Origin: Brevibacillus sp.
Lineage (GTDB): Bacteria > Bacillota > Bacilli > Brevibacillales > Brevibacillaceae
DNA length: 64,000 bases
Assembly (NCBI GenBank): GCA_017656235.1
Contig: JACDOF010000011.1
Span: forward strand, 62,001 to 126,000
Direction of reading: 5' to 3'
Shown: one piece after another, positions 36,018 to 46,601 of the stretch
Layout: each line of letters begins with the position of its first letter
How positions within the stretch are numbered: position 1 is the first letter of the stretch
Position numbers and translations under genes: made by a program
The notes under the pieces: model-generated
Database searches by the model: none
What the model was told of the DNA's origin: nothing
The model's input: the letters and a program-made list of their open reading frames with translations, nothing else

Positions 36018-36918
36018 CCGTCTTCCACTTCCAGTTCCTGTTACATTTTCTGGAAAATGGAACCAGAAACAATATACCATTTTGAAAGAATTGGGCAGTG
36101 GAGCCAACGGTACGGTCTATTTTGCCGTCTGTAACGGGAGAAAGGTAGCGGTGAAAATTGGAACCGACCCATTTGACCTCTTGATGGAAGCAAACATGCT
36201 GAAAAGTGTGCAGGCACATCGCCAGGAGCGGATTGGTCCGGAACTGATTGATGTTGACGATCTGATGTACGCCGGCCGTTCTTACTCGTATTACGCGATG
36301 GAGTACGTAAAGGGAGAACGCCTTGACGAGTACGTGGAGAGAGTCGGAGCCGACTGGATCCCTGTCTTGATGGTGCAGGTACTAAACCGTCTGGCCGTGC
36401 TGCACCGACAGGGATGGGTGTTCGGAGATGTAAAACCGGACAACATTCTGGTTTGGAACAAGCAGGTCCACCTGATTGATTTTGGGGGTGTCAGCCAGAT
36501 CGGGCGGGCTGTACGGCAGTTTACTGAAGATTACGACCGGGCGAGCTGGCAGGCCGGTGACCGGCGAGCGGAGCGCTCCTACGATCTGTTTGCCGTCGCC
36601 GTCATGATGATTTGCCTGTTCCTCGGGCGCCAGGATTGGGACAGAATACGCTGTCAGGTGCGGCATTTACCGACGCTTTGTGATATAATACGTGACAACA
36701 AGGGGTTGTCCCTGTATTCTGAACCGATCATCAAAGCGCTGTACGGAAAATACGTCACTGCCGAAGAGATGAAGCGAGAGCTGTTGGAGACACTGCGCAG
36801 CCGCGTGCAGGCGACCCCGGCACGGAAGGACGGCGGCACGCTGGATTTTTGGATCGGCAGCCTGTTTGTCGCTTCCCTTTTGTTGTTGGCAAGTTCGCTG
36901 TATTATCTGTGGATGTGA
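36007..36918 (+). CDS. yabT: membrane-anchored Hanks-type Ser/Thr kinase YabT
   Basis: YabT is a sporulation kinase that in B. subtilis phosphorylates RecA when bound to DNA. Kinase features are the Gly loop GSGANG (30-35), K50, E61, the catalytic GDVKPDNIL (D141, N146) and DFGG (D158). A TM anchor lies at about 281-302, with a positively charged linker before it. The kinase lobe is compact. The start is uncertain: ATG 36007 is used, overlapping yabS by 11 bases, but ATG 35983 is also in frame and neither has a strong SD. 303 aa (338 in B. subtilis). Confidence 0.88.
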   Translation: MSSNRLPLPVPVTFSGKWNQKQYTILKELGSGANGTVYFAVCNGRKVAVKIGTDPFDLLMEANMLKSVQAHRQERIGPELIDVDDLMYAGRSYSYYAMEYVKGERLDEYVERVGADWIPVLMVQVLNRLAVLHRQGWVFGDVKPDNILVWNKQVHLIDFGGVSQIGRAVRQFTEDYDRASWQAGDRRAERSYDLFAVAVMMICLFLGRQDWDRIRCQVRHLPTLCDIIRDNKGLSLYSEPIIKALYGKYVTAEEMKRELLETLRSRVQATPARKDGGTLDFWIGSLFVASLLLLASSLYYLWM

Positions 36919-36934
36919 AAGGTGCGGATTGGCG

Positions 36935-37400
36935 TTGTCTGACGAGCTGGTGATGGAGACCTGTCTGTTGGCCGGTGAGATCATGCTGAAAAGCGGGGCG
37001 ACATGGACAGCGTGCACAGTTTTGTCACTCCAACCTTTGCCGTCTTGAGGAAATCGACCTGAAAAAAACCTTGTATCCTGCGTGGATCATGCATTTGGCG
37101 GCTGGCCTGGCCAGCGGCTCTTTTGCTGTTTTGATCGGAGGCAGTCCGTATGATTTTCTGTCGACCATCCTGTCGGGCCTGCTGGTCAACTTGAGCCTTT
37201 CGTATGTGCAGCAAGGAGTGGAAGCGCTGCTCACCGCCCTGTCGGTGGCGGTAGCAGCGGCAATCGCACTCTCATCAACGGCGACCACTTGGGAGGGATC
37301 ACGCTGGGGGCGCAAACCTCCCTGTTGGGCGGAGCGATTGCTGCCGGATTGATCTTGGGCTTGTCGGTATTTAAGCTGTGGAAAGGATTTGGAACCCACT
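36935..37400 (+). pseudogene. decayed threonine/serine exporter (ThrE/YjjP, DUF1212) gene
   Basis: Four pieces of one protein family lie in order but in different frames. They are a start ELVMETCLLAGEIMLKSGA (from TTG 36935), then MDSVHSFVTPTFAVL (37003-37048). Next is EEIDLKKTLYPAWIMHLAAG and the following membrane part (from about 37048 to 37290). Last is INGDHLGGITLGAQ and a TM end (about 37275-37400). Relative to intact ThrE N-terminal domains the linking stretches are missing, so at least three internal deletions have occurred. The remains sit between yabT and tilS, where B. subtilis has no such gene. Confidence 0.75.
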
Positions 37401-38837
37401 ATGCTCGCAAGCGTGCGAAAACGGATTGATACGGATAGGCTGCTTTTGCCCGGAGAGGCGGTCGTTGTCGGTGTCTCGGGCGGGACAGACTCGACGGCGC
37501 TATTACACATTCTCTGGTCGCTCAATCGACAGTATGCATATGGGTGGAAGCTGCATGTGGTCCATCTCAATCACGGCTTTCGCGGTGAAGAAGCACGGCA
37601 GGACGCTGCCTATGTCAAAGAGGTGTGTGACCGTTTGCAGATCCCCTGTCACCTGTTTGCGGAAAATGTTTCTTTATATATGAAAGAAAGCGGCATGGGA
37701 GCACAGGAAGCAAGCCGCGTCCGGCGGTATGAACTGTATCGAAGGGTGGCGGAACAGGTAGGAGCGTCAAAAGTGGCGCTTGCTCACCATGCCGACGATC
37801 AAGTGGAGACAATCCTGTTTCGGATGCTGCGCGGCACGGGGCTGTCCGGTCTGGGCGGCATGCCGGTACGCCGCTGGCTCATTCCGGATCGGCTGGAGGT
37901 GGTACGTCCGCTGCTCGATGTCTACCGGGCCGATCTGGAAGCCTACTGCCGGCAAGCCGGACTCACCCCCCGGCTGGACCGAAGCAACCTGTCGCGGAAA
38001 TACAGCCGAAACAAACTGCGTCTCGATGTGCTGCCGCTTTTGGCGGAGATTAACCCCCGCTACCGGGAGCATTTGCTGCAGTTGGCAAACCTGGCTCGTG
38101 CCGATGACGCTTATTTGAGGAATCAAAGCGAAGCGGAACTGAAACGGGTGATCGTGTCGCGGGAGACGGAAAAAGTCGTCATCGATGGAAAGAAGTTTCG
38201 ATCTTGTGACCTTGCTTTACAAAGGAGGATGATTCCTCTAATATTAAGTTATCTGTCGACCTTGACAGAGTGGTCTTCGCAGCATGTGGAGGCCGTTTTG
38301 CGTGTCATTGGCGGTGAACACCCGTCGGCTCAGGTTCATTTGCCAGACGATCTCGTGGTAAAACGGGTATACCATTACATACACTTTGTAAAAAAGGAAA
38401 GGGAAAACGAGTCTGCCGACCCCCTTTACTGTTACGAATTGGAGGTTCCCGGGACTGTCTGGGTGAAGGAATGTGGAGCCTGTCTCCACGCTGAACGGCT
38501 CGCCCAGGCTCCCGATTGGAAATCGCTGACGGTGTATGATGCGGTATTCGATGCGAAGCAACTGCCTGAGAAGCTGTTTGTGCGAAACCGGCGGAGCGGT
38601 GATCGCGTATCTATATACGGGCTGTCTGGCAGCAAAAAGGTGAAGGAACTGATGATCGACCACAAGGTTCCGAAACATTGGCGAGACAGGCTGCCCTTGG
38701 TAACAACAGAAGATCGCATTCTTTGGGTTCCCGGTATTCGCCGCTCGGGCCACGCCCTGGTCGGGAAAGAAACCGAAACGTACATATGGCTGCACATTGA
38801 GTTTGCCGAAGATTGGCGGGAGGTTATTTCAGAATGA
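37401..38837 (+). CDS. tilS: tRNA(Ile)-lysidine synthetase
   Basis: TilS modifies C34 of tRNA-Ile2 to lysidine so that it reads AUA. The PP-loop ATPase motif is SGGTDS at 26-31, followed by [10 protein letters not shown], the conserved Arg-rich [10 protein letters not shown] and [12 protein letters not shown]-terminal TilS domains end with [11 protein letters not shown] and WVPGIRRSG. Length is 478 aa against 472. ATG 37401 lies at the end of the exporter remnant, with AAAGGA 13 bases upstream. The stop overlaps hpt (ATGA). Confidence 0.95.
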   Translation: MLASVRKRIDTDRLLLPGEAVVVGVSGGTDSTALLHILWSLNRQYAYGWKLHVVHLNHGFRGEEARQDAAYVKEVCDRLQIPCHLFAENVSLYMKESGMGAQEASRVRRYELYRRVAEQVGASKVALAHHADDQVETILFRMLRGTGLSGLGGMPVRRWLIPDRLEVVRPLLDVYRADLEAYCRQAGLTPRLDRSNLSRKYSRNKLRLDVLPLLAEINPRYREHLLQLANLARADDAYLRNQSEAELKRVIVSRETEKVVIDGKKFRSCDLALQRRMIPLILSYLSTLTEWSSQHVEAVLRVIGGEHPSAQVHLPDDLVVKRVYHYIHFVKKERENESADPLYCYELEVPGTVWVKECGACLHAERLAQAPDWKSLTVYDAVFDAKQLPEKLFVRNRRSGDRVSIYGLSGSKKVKELMIDHKVPKHWRDRLPLVTTEDRILWVPGIRRSGHALVGKETETYIWLHIEFAEDWREVISE

Positions 38838-39373
38838 CAAGTGACATCAAGGAGATTTTAATAACGGAAGCAGAAATTGCTGCAAAGGTGAAGGAGTTGG
38901 GCGACACCCTTGGCGCCGAATACCGGGATAAGAATCCGCTGGTGATTTGCGTCCTGAAGGGTGCCGTGCTGTTTATGGCCGATCTGGTCAGACAGATGAA
39001 CATTTCGTTGGAAATGGATTTTATGGCTGTCTCCAGCTACGGAAGCAGCACCGCCTCATCCGGTGTAGTGCGGATTCTCAAGGATTTGGACACGTCTGTG
39101 CAGGGACGTCACGTCCTGATCGTTGAAGACATCATGGACAGCGGCCTGACTCTCAGCCGTCTGGTCGAGCTGCTGAAGCATCGGGAAGCGGCATCGGTCA
39201 AGGTGGTGACGCTGCTCAACAAACCGGAGCGGCGCAAAGTGGAGATTTCACCCGATTACAGCGGATTTACCATACCGGATGAGTTTGTCGTCGGGTACGG
39301 TCTCGATTATGCGGAAAAATACCGGAATTTGCCGTTTATTGGCGTTCTGAAACCAGAGGTCTATTCCGGCTAG
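38834..39373 (+). CDS. hpt: hypoxanthine-guanine phosphoribosyltransferase
   Basis: Hpt salvages hypoxanthine and guanine with PRPP. The type I PRT motif [14 protein letters not shown] is clear; [12 protein letters not shown] and [11 protein letters not shown] are the flexible loop and hood regions. Length is 179 aa against 180. ATG 38834 overlaps the tilS stop, with GGGAGG ten bases upstream. The order tilS-hpt-ftsH is the standard one in Bacillales; TilS and HprT interact with FtsH expression in B. subtilis. Confidence 0.95.
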   Translation: MTSDIKEILITEAEIAAKVKELGDTLGAEYRDKNPLVICVLKGAVLFMADLVRQMNISLEMDFMAVSSYGSSTASSGVVRILKDLDTSVQGRHVLIVEDIMDSGLTLSRLVELLKHREAASVKVVTLLNKPERRKVEISPDYSGFTIPDEFVVGYGLDYAEKYRNLPFIGVLKPEVYSG

Positions 39374-39378
39374 TTTGG

Positions 39379-39408
39379 TTGTGATGAGCAGGCGCGATGT
39401 GATAAAAT
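39379..39408 (+). promoter_or_regulatory. possible ftsH promoter
   Basis: TTGTGA (39379-39384) and TAAAAT (39403-39408), 18-base spacer. Weak -35. Confidence 0.4.
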
Positions 39409-39442
39409 GTGTGAAGTGTCTTTTCGCGAGAGGAGGTAAGAA

Positions 39443-41377
39443 ATGAATCGGTTTTTCCGCAATACCGGGTTCTATCTACTTATATTTCTCGTCACGGTTG
39501 GGATCGTTAACTTCGTCCTCTCCGGGACAGACAAGGTATCGCAGCTGACCTACCAGGAATTCCGCACTGAGTTGTTGAAGAACAACATCCTAAACGTTAC
39601 GCTTCAACCAGACGGGGGTACATATCGCGTTGAGGGAACGCTAAAAGAGGCGCCTGCCGGTCAAGAGCCGACGTTTGTGACTCACGTTCCTCTCTACGAT
39701 TCCGATATTATTCAACTGATCAACGAACGGATTGACAAACAGGCTATCGACGGTGTCGTCATCGAACGGCAAGAAGGCAACAATATCTGGCTGACCTTCC
39801 TTACCTCGATCATCCCATTTGTCATTATCTTCATCCTGTTCTTCTTCCTGTTGAATCAGGCACAGGGCGGCGGAAGCCGGGTGATGAACTTCGGCAAAAG
39901 CCGTGCCAAACTGTACAACGACGAGAAGAAGCGCGTCACGTTTGACGATGTGGCGGGAGCAGACGAGGAGAAAGCAGAGCTCGTCGAAGTTGTTGAGTTT
40001 CTGAAGGACCCGCGCAAGTTCAACGCGGTTGGGGCCCGGATTCCCAAGGGCGTACTGCTGGTGGGACCGCCGGGTACAGGTAAGACCTTGTTGGCAAGGG
40101 CTGTAGCTGGTGAGGCCGGTGTGCCGTTTTTCAGCATTTCCGGTTCCGACTTCGTCGAAATGTTTGTCGGTGTCGGTGCATCCCGCGTGCGGGACTTGTT
40201 TGAAAATGCCAAGAAAAATGCACCGTGTATCATTTTTATTGACGAGATTGACGCTGTTGGTCGTCAGCGGGGCGCCGGCCTGGGAGGCGGCCATGACGAA
40301 CGGGAGCAAACATTGAACCAATTGTTGGTAGAAATGGATGGATTTGGCGCAAATGAGGGGATTATCATTATCGCCGCCACCAACCGTCCGGACATTCTGG
40401 ACCCGGCACTGCTGCGCCCGGGACGGTTCGACCGTCAGATAACGGTAGATCGCCCGGATGTGAAAGGGCGTGAAGCGGTGCTGAGAGTACACGCTCGCAA
40501 CAAACCGCTGGGGGATGACATCGATATTGACATTATCGCCCGCCGGACGCCCGGTTTTACCGGTGCCGATCTGGAAAACCTGCTCAACGAAGCGGCTCTT
40601 TTGACCGCCCGTAAAAACAAGAAGCAGATCAATATGGAAGAGATTGATGAAGCGATTGACCGTGTCATCGCCGGGCCGGCCAAGAAATCGCGGGTCATCA
40701 GCGAGGAAGAAAGGCGGCTGGTTGCCTATCACGAAGCGGGCCACACGATTATCGGCTACCACCTGAAGCGGGCCGACATGGTTCACAAGGTGACGATCAT
40801 CCCGCGCGGCCAGGCCGGCGGCTACACGGTGATGCTGCCCAAGGAAGATCGCTACTTTGCAACCAAGTCCGATTTGCTTGACAAGATTACCGGCTTATTG
40901 GGCGGCCGGGTAGCGGAAGAATTGGTGTTGGGCGACATCAGTACGGGTGCGCACAACGACTTTCAACGGGCTACCGCGATTGCCCGCAGCATGATTACGG
41001 AATACGGCATGAGCCGATTGGGGCCGATGCAGTTTGGCCGATCGCAGGGACAGGTTTTCCTGGGGCGTGACATCGGGCACGAGCGGAACTACTCCGAACA
41101 GATTGCCTATGAGATTGACCTGGAAATGCAGCGGATCATCAACGAGCAGTACGAGCGATGCAAAGAGCTGTTGATCAAGTACCGGGATCAGCTCGAGCTG
41201 GTTGCGCAAACCTTGCTCAAGGTGGAGACGCTTGACGCCGAACAGATCAAGCAGCTGATCGAAACGGGAAAACTGGACAATCAGCCGGCGGTGACGTCAG
41301 ACGTTGTGGTTCACATTCAATCAAAGAACGAACCTACTGAGCAGGCAAATGATTCAGAGAAAAAGGAAGAAAAGTAG
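39443..41377 (+). CDS. ftsH: ATP-dependent zinc metalloprotease FtsH
   Basis: FtsH is a membrane AAA+ protease for quality control and regulator turnover, needed for sporulation in B. subtilis. Two TM segments (about 8-28 and 118-138) flank an extracytoplasmic domain. The AAA module has Walker A GPPGTGKT at 208-215, the [11 protein letters not shown] Walker B and the SRH region. The zinc site HEAGH lies at 430-434. Length is 644 aa. ATG 39443 has GAGGAGG eight bases upstream. Confidence 0.97.
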   Translation: MNRFFRNTGFYLLIFLVTVGIVNFVLSGTDKVSQLTYQEFRTELLKNNILNVTLQPDGGTYRVEGTLKEAPAGQEPTFVTHVPLYDSDIIQLINERIDKQAIDGVVIERQEGNNIWLTFLTSIIPFVIIFILFFFLLNQAQGGGSRVMNFGKSRAKLYNDEKKRVTFDDVAGADEEKAELVEVVEFLKDPRKFNAVGARIPKGVLLVGPPGTGKTLLARAVAGEAGVPFFSISGSDFVEMFVGVGASRVRDLFENAKKNAPCIIFIDEIDAVGRQRGAGLGGGHDEREQTLNQLLVEMDGFGANEGIIIIAATNRPDILDPALLRPGRFDRQITVDRPDVKGREAVLRVHARNKPLGDDIDIDIIARRTPGFTGADLENLLNEAALLTARKNKKQINMEEIDEAIDRVIAGPAKKSRVISEEERRLVAYHEAGHTIIGYHLKRADMVHKVTIIPRGQAGGYTVMLPKEDRYFATKSDLLDKITGLLGGRVAEELVLGDISTGAHNDFQRATAIARSMITEYGMSRLGPMQFGRSQGQVFLGRDIGHERNYSEQIAYEIDLEMQRIINEQYERCKELLIKYRDQLELVAQTLLKVETLDAEQIKQLIETGKLDNQPAVTSDVVVHIQSKNEPTEQANDSEKKEEK

Positions 41378-41401
41378 GAGCGCCATCGGTGCTCCTTTTT
41401 T
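41377..41401 (+). terminator. terminator after ftsH
   Basis: GGAGCGCC/GGTGCTCC (one G-U) with ATC loop, then TTTTTT; it begins at the stop codon. Confidence 0.88.
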
Positions 41402-41425
41402 CACAGGCAGGAAGGGGGCAGGATC

Positions 41426-42295
41426 ATGGGGATCGCTGAGGTAAAACTGGTCGCGTTTGACATGGACGGCACGCTTCTCAACGGAGCGTCAGAAATGACG
41501 GAGGAGACACGGCGGGCGTGCAGCCAGCTTCGGGCAGAAGGGTGCCGCCTGGTCATATCCAGCGGCCGCACCTTCATGTCGGCGCAAATGCCTATCGGCG
41601 GATTTGAGTTCGACGGATATGTTTGCAGCAACGGTGCAGCCATTTACGAGCAGGATGGTCGTTTGGTGAGAAGTACCGTTCTGCCCGCGGAAATGGTCAT
41701 CGCCGCCGTAGAGCAGCTCAGAGATCGACCGGTCTACTACGAACTGCACGACACCGAGAGCAACCGCTGGATGATCCGGGAAGACCGCGAACGTATCGAG
41801 AAGCTGCTGGGGGCATCCGATGGGACGACACATGAGATCGACCTGCGCCATTTTACGTTCTACAACCTGACCAGAACGGCGGAGAAAAGCGAGTTGTTTG
41901 AGCGGATTACAAGCGGCCAAAACCAGATTACCAAACTGTTTGTCTGGCATAGAGAGCCAGCGGAGCTTGATTGGGTGCGGCAGCAGCTTCAACCCTATCA
42001 AGCGGTTGCGAACATCACTTCTTCGGGGATTTACAATGTGGAAGTGGTCGCGCACGGGGTGAACAAGTGGCAGGGGCTTCAGTACTTTTTGGAAAAGTGG
42101 CAAATCTCTGCCGATCAGGTTGCAGCTTTTGGTGATGCCGACAACGACCGGGACATTCTGACCCGGGTTGGTCACTCGGTGGCAATGGGGAATGCGCCGG
42201 ACGAACTGAAAAAGATCTGCCGGTACGTCGCGGGGCATCACGATGAAGAGGGAGTGGCCCGTTTTATTCGCGATGTGCTGCTGCGCACTCCCTGA
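41426..42295 (+). CDS. Cof-type HAD-superfamily phosphatase
   Basis: This is a cytoplasmic HAD IIB phosphatase. Motif I is AFDMDGTLL (nucleophile Asp), motif II is VISSGRT, the conserved Lys lies in the GVNKWQGL region, and motif IV is FGDADNDRDIL. The C2 cap is in the middle. Length is 289 aa. ATG 41426 has AAGGGGG eight bases upstream. Substrates of Cof proteins (flavin or sugar phosphates, nucleotides) cannot be read from sequence. It begins the block inserted between ftsH and coaX and is followed by the nadA promoter. Confidence 0.85.
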   Translation: MGIAEVKLVAFDMDGTLLNGASEMTEETRRACSQLRAEGCRLVISSGRTFMSAQMPIGGFEFDGYVCSNGAAIYEQDGRLVRSTVLPAEMVIAAVEQLRDRPVYYELHDTESNRWMIREDRERIEKLLGASDGTTHEIDLRHFTFYNLTRTAEKSELFERITSGQNQITKLFVWHREPAELDWVRQQLQPYQAVANITSSGIYNVEVVAHGVNKWQGLQYFLEKWQISADQVAAFGDADNDRDILTRVGHSVAMGNAPDELKKICRYVAGHHDEEGVARFIRDVLLRTP

Positions 42296-42322
42296 TTCAC
42301 AGGGGGGACCCAATGATATACA

Positions 42323-42351
42323 TTGACAATGCCCGGTACCGGGCTTACAAT
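42323..42351 (+). promoter_or_regulatory. nadA promoter with a palindrome in the spacer
   Basis: TTGACA (42323-42328) and TACAAT (42346-42351) are 17 bases apart. A perfect 14-bp palindrome GCCCGGTACCGGGC fills 42331-42344, between the two hexamers. Bound repressor would block RNA polymerase. The regulator is unknown; NiaR/YrxA is one candidate for nad genes. Confidence 0.75.
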
Positions 42352-42416
42352 GACCCTAATGAAATTGAGATGACCACAGCACAGTTTGTCCAAAAGGGAC
42401 AGGGAGGTTGGACGCA

Positions 42417-43361
42417 ATGGAAGCGTTGGCGTTAAAGAAGAAAGCGCAGCGCAACGCCGAACTGCGCGAGCGACTGATGCAGCTCAAAAAAGAGCGCAAC
42501 GCCATCATTCTTGCTCATTATTACCAAAGACCAGAAATACAGGAAGTTGCTGACTATATAGGAGATTCGTTTGGATTGGCCCAAAAAGCGCGGGAAACAG
42601 ATGCTGATGTCATCCTGTTCTGCGGTGTTCACTTCATGGGAGAAAGTGCAAAAATTCTCAATCCCGAAAAAACCGTAATCATTCCGGACGAACGGGCAGG
42701 CTGTCCCATGGCGGACATGGTAAACGTTGACGGTTTGCGCAAGCTGAAAGCACAGCACCCGAACGCCAAGGTGGTAGCATACATCAATACCTCGGCGGAA
42801 GTGAAGGCGGAGACGTACATCTGCTGTACGTCGTCCAATGCCCGTAAAGTGATCGAGTCCATTGACAGCGACGAAATCATCTGGGTACCGGACAAGAACC
42901 TTGGCCATTACGTTTCCCAGTTCACGGACAAAAAGATGATCATCTGGGAAGGATACTGCAACACCCATGACCAGTTGTCCGTGGAAGACGTCATGAACTT
43001 GAAGCGGCAGCATCCCAATGCCTTGTTTGTGGTCCATCCCGAATGCCGTCCGGAAGTGGTGGCTTTGGCAGACTTTGTCGGCTCAACCACCGGTATACTC
43101 AAGTTCTGCCGGGAGTCCACTCACAAGGAGTTTATCATCGGGACGGAAGACGGAACCGGTTACATGCTGCAAAAAGACAGTCCGGATAAAACGTTCATCT
43201 TTGCATCGAAATATTTGGTCTGCCCCAACATGAAGGTGAACAACCTGAAAAAGTGTGTGGAAGCGCTGGAGAAGATGAGCCCGGAGATCTATGTGCCCGA
43301 GCATATTGCCACTGCGGCACGCGCGTCCCTGGAACGGATGCTGGAAGTATCTCCTGCCTGA
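42417..43361 (+). CDS. nadA: quinolinate synthase
   Basis: NadA condenses iminoaspartate with DHAP to quinolinate in NAD synthesis. The [4Fe-4S] ligands are probably C69 (CGVHFMGE), C180 (EGYCNTHD) and C269 (CPNMK). IILAHYYQRPEIQEVADY and the HPECRPEV segment are typical. Length is 314 aa, the shorter form (B. subtilis about 368). ATG 42417 has GGGAGG nine bases upstream. Its partner genes nadB and nadC are 11 kb downstream. Confidence 0.94.
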   Translation: MEALALKKKAQRNAELRERLMQLKKERNAIILAHYYQRPEIQEVADYIGDSFGLAQKARETDADVILFCGVHFMGESAKILNPEKTVIIPDERAGCPMADMVNVDGLRKLKAQHPNAKVVAYINTSAEVKAETYICCTSSNARKVIESIDSDEIIWVPDKNLGHYVSQFTDKKMIIWEGYCNTHDQLSVEDVMNLKRQHPNALFVVHPECRPEVVALADFVGSTTGILKFCRESTHKEFIIGTEDGTGYMLQKDSPDKTFIFASKYLVCPNMKVNNLKKCVEALEKMSPEIYVPEHIATAARASLERMLEVSPA

Positions 43362-43380
43362 AAAGAATATGTGGAAACAG

Positions 43381-43413
43381 CCGCTGCCCTACGAGCGAGG
43401 GCAGCGGTTTTTT
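43381..43413 (+). terminator. terminator after nadA
   Basis: Perfect CCGCTGCCCT/AGGGCAGCGG stem, 7-base loop, six T. Confidence 0.93.
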
Positions 43414-43455
43414 GTGCTGTGCATGGGCGGCAAAAGGGTAATGCAGTTTATTTGC

Positions 43456-43483
43456 TTGACAATATACAATAGGGGGGTATAGT
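43456..43483 (+). promoter_or_regulatory. copA promoter with CsoR-like operator
   Basis: TTGACA (43456-43461) and TATAGT (43478-43483) have a 16-base spacer. The operator-like ATAC...GGGGGGTAT (43464-43480) resembles CsoR boxes with a G-tract flanked by ATAC/GTAT and lies over the spacer. No csoR or copZ is adjacent. Confidence 0.65.
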
Positions 43484-43579
43484 ATAAAAGCGTAGAGATC
43501 CTGATCTGCTGTTATCGTGAAGATTACTGAAAGAAAACGTTGATGTACTGGAATACTGGGAAAGGAGAAGGTGAGAGTA

Positions 43580-45994
43580 ATGGAAAAGCAAGCGACATTG
43601 CACATCACCGGCATGACGTGTGCAGCCTGCGCACTGCGCATTGAAAAAAGCCTGAACAAGATGGACGGCGTCACACAGGCCAGTGTCAATCTGGCATTGG
43701 AGAAAGCTTCCGTGACCTACGATCCGGACAAAGTCGACATAGCCGAGGTTGAGCAGAAAATCAGGGATCTCGGCTATGGAACGGTGAAGGAAGCGGTTGA
43801 ACTGAAGATCAGCGGGATGACCTGCGCAGCCTGCGCCAACCGGATCGAAAAGGGCCTTGGCAGGATGCCGGGAGTGACCAAAGCGGCGGTCAACTTTGCG
43901 CTGGAGACGGCACGGGTGGAGTATGCACCGGGGCAGGTTAGTGTTGCGGATTTGATCGCGAAGGTGGAGCAGCTGGGGTACAAAGCAGCGCCAAAGAATG
44001 AAGGAGCGGATCCCGGTGATTACCGGCAGCGGGAGATTGCTTTACAAAAACGGAAAGTGATTATCTCTGCGCTGCTTTCATTCCCGTTGTTGTGGGCGAT
44101 GGTGAGCCATTTTTCGCTTACGTCGTTTGTTTGGCTGCCGGAGCTGTTCATGAATCCCTGGTTTCAGTTGGCGCTGGCCACCCCGGTACAGTTCGTAATC
44201 GGTAAACAATTCTACGTTGGGGCTTACAAAGCACTGCGCAACAAGAGTGCAAACATGGACGTGCTGGTGGCGCTGGGAACCTCGGCCGCCTACTTCTACA
44301 GCCTGTACCTCACCCTGCAGTCACTGAACACCATGCATGGACACCAAGTAGAGCTGTACTACGAGACCAGTGCGATCCTGATCACGCTGATCCTGCTTGG
44401 CAAGCTGATGGAAGCGCTGGCCAAAGGCCGTTCTTCGGAAGCGATCAAATCGCTGATGGGTTTGCAGGCGAAGACGGCCCTGGTTGTGCGTGATGGCCAA
44501 GAGCTGACCGTTCCGGTTGAGGAGGTTGTGGTTGGGGATACACTCATCGTCAAACCGGGTGAAAAGGTGCCGGTTGACGGTGAAGTGGTGGAAGGATTTT
44601 CTACAGTTGACGAGTCCATGCTGACTGGAGAAAGCATCCCGGTTGAAAAACGAGTCGGCGACCAGCTGATTGGTGCTGCCATTAACAAAAACGGAGTCCT
44701 GCGGATGAAAGCGACCAAGGTTGGCAAGGAGACGGCCTTGGCGCAGATCATCAAGGTCGTGGAAGAAGCACAAGGTTCAAAAGCGCCGATTCAACGTATT
44801 GCTGACAAGATCTCCGGCATCTTTGTGCCCATCGTGGTAGCAATTGCCGCAATCACCTTTTTACTCTGGTATGTTGTCGTGGAACCCGGCCAGTTCGCGG
44901 GAGCATTGGAGAAGGCCATTGCCGTGCTCGTCATTGCATGCCCATGTGCGCTGGGATTGGCAACCCCCACATCAATCATGGCCGGTTCCGGTCGGGCAGC
45001 CGAAATGGGGATTCTCTTCAAAGGCGGCGAACATCTGGAGTCGACACAGCGGATTACAACGGTAGTGCTGGATAAAACCGGTACGGTGACCAAAGGCAAG
45101 CCGGAATTAACCGACGTCCTGCCTGCTGCCGAGATGGATGAACGCCAGTTCCTGGCGCTGGTAGGAGCTGCCGAACGGAATTCGGAACATCCCCTGGCAG
45201 AGGCGATCATGTCAGGCATAAAGGAAAGAATGCCAGACATACAGTTTCCCGTGGCAGCCGCTTTTGACGCCATCCCTGGTTACGGCATACGTGCCGTGGT
45301 AGAAGGGAGAGAGCTGTTGGTCGGGACCCGCCGGCTAATGGCTCAGTACGACGTACAGACGGCTGATGCCGAACAGATGATGAGCCGTCTGGAGGAACAA
45401 GGGAAGACAGCGATGCTAGTGGCGGTTGACCGGGTATATGCCGGACTGCTGGCTGTCGCCGATACAATGAAGGAAACTTCCCCTGAAGCGGTAGCCCGTT
45501 TGCAGGCACTGGGAATTGACGTGATCATGATCACGGGAGATAACGAGCGGACGGCACGGGCGATCAGCCGGCAGGCGGGGATTGAACATGTTCTGGCTGA
45601 AGTACTGCCGGAAGGGAAAGCTGATGAAGTGAAAAGGTTGAAGGAAGCGGGTAAAGTCGTTGCGATGGTGGGGGACGGCATCAATGATGCCCCCGCTCTG
45701 GCCACCGCTGACATCGGCATGGCGATTGGAACGGGGACCGATGTAGCGATGGAAGCGGCAGATGTAACGCTGATGCGGGGTGATCTGAACAGCATTGCCG
45801 ACGCGATTCTGCTCAGCCGCAAGACGATGCGCAACATCAAACAAAATCTGTTCTGGGCTCTTGCTTACAACGTAATCGGCATCCCGGTTGCCGCTGCCGG
45901 TTTTCTTGCGCCCTGGGTGGCGGGGGCAGCGATGGCGCTCAGTTCTGTCTCGGTTGTCCTCAATGCCCTGCGCCTGCAGCGGGTGAAGCTGTGA
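43580..45994 (+). CDS. copA: copper-exporting P1B-type ATPase CopA
   Basis: CopA exports Cu(I). Two N-terminal heavy-metal domains carry GMTCAAC (C14, C17 and C82, C85). The metal-transport CPC is C454-P455-C456; the actuator TGES, phosphorylation site DKTGT (D498), SEHP and [10 protein letters not shown] are all present. Eight TM helices are expected. Length is 804 aa against 802. ATG 43580 has AAGGTG six bases upstream. It is the only gene of its transcript and is controlled by a CsoR-like site. Confidence 0.96.
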   Translation: MEKQATLHITGMTCAACALRIEKSLNKMDGVTQASVNLALEKASVTYDPDKVDIAEVEQKIRDLGYGTVKEAVELKISGMTCAACANRIEKGLGRMPGVTKAAVNFALETARVEYAPGQVSVADLIAKVEQLGYKAAPKNEGADPGDYRQREIALQKRKVIISALLSFPLLWAMVSHFSLTSFVWLPELFMNPWFQLALATPVQFVIGKQFYVGAYKALRNKSANMDVLVALGTSAAYFYSLYLTLQSLNTMHGHQVELYYETSAILITLILLGKLMEALAKGRSSEAIKSLMGLQAKTALVVRDGQELTVPVEEVVVGDTLIVKPGEKVPVDGEVVEGFSTVDESMLTGESIPVEKRVGDQLIGAAINKNGVLRMKATKVGKETALAQIIKVVEEAQGSKAPIQRIADKISGIFVPIVVAIAAITFLLWYVVVEPGQFAGALEKAIAVLVIACPCALGLATPTSIMAGSGRAAEMGILFKGGEHLESTQRITTVVLDKTGTVTKGKPELTDVLPAAEMDERQFLALVGAAERNSEHPLAEAIMSGIKERMPDIQFPVAAAFDAIPGYGIRAVVEGRELLVGTRRLMAQYDVQTADAEQMMSRLEEQGKTAMLVAVDRVYAGLLAVADTMKETSPEAVARLQALGIDVIMITGDNERTARAISRQAGIEHVLAEVLPEGKADEVKRLKEAGKVVAMVGDGINDAPALATADIGMAIGTGTDVAMEAADVTLMRGDLNSIADAILLSRKTMRNIKQNLFWALAYNVIGIPVAAAGFLAPWVAGAAMALSSVSVVLNALRLQRVKL

Positions 45995-46038
45995 TGCAAA
46001 AGCTTCGCCGCTCAGGATGGGCCTTGTCTGCTCACCCC

Positions 46039-46530
46039 TCACATTGGCATGGGAGTAGGGGTGGGTTTGGCATATCCTTTCTGATATTTCTCGTCAATAA
46101 GCGTGCGAATCTCTTTGGCTGATTTACCCTGCTCTGCCAACTGACCGGAGATGAGTGCAGTCTCCAGACAAACACCACAGCGGGTACCATGGTCGTCCCA
46201 GACGACAGACCCGTTTTCTTTTACTTCTTTGATAAAACAATTACCGTTGTGTTGGTGACCGGCGCTTTCCCCGCATCCGCAGTAGCATGGAATCCATTGC
46301 AGGGTATCGTGATGCTGGGCGGCCAATTGGTACACGTCTTTGATTCGAGGATCGAGCTTGTCAAGAAATGTAGGCAGTTCCGAGACGGATGCCGTCATTT
46401 CCTGCAGGTCACCGTTCGGAGCGTGCTTACGATCACCCGGCTGCATGGCATCCTCTCCGGATGGTGCCGAACATCCAGCGGCCAACGATAAGGCCAACAG
46501 TCCAATATATAGAAAACGACGTCGTTTCAC
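46039..46530 (-). CDS. PCYCGC-motif lipoprotein
   Basis: This small lipoprotein has a signal peptide and lipobox LAAGC (C20). The PCYCGC motif is followed by a spaced H/C set (HQHNGNCF, HGTRCGVCLE), a likely metal site. The C-terminus is Pro-rich (PTPTPMPM). It is 163 aa from GTG 46530, which has AAGGAGG ten bases upstream on the minus strand; TTG 46536 is closer to the SD. A TGATATAAT extended -10 lies at 46558-46563 (minus). Relatives are often near copper genes. It is convergent with copA and next to the Zur region, so a metal role is plausible. Function is unknown. Confidence 0.8.
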   Translation of the reverse strand: MKRRRFLYIGLLALSLAAGCSAPSGEDAMQPGDRKHAPNGDLQEMTASVSELPTFLDKLDPRIKDVYQLAAQHHDTLQWIPCYCGCGESAGHQHNGNCFIKEVKENGSVVWDDHGTRCGVCLETALISGQLAEQGKSAKEIRTLIDEKYQKGYAKPTPTPMPM

Positions 46531-46601
46531 CGTCAATCAACCTCCTTGTCCCTTCGCATTATATCACAACAGACACGGAAGAAACTGTCGGCTCTATGAC
46601 C

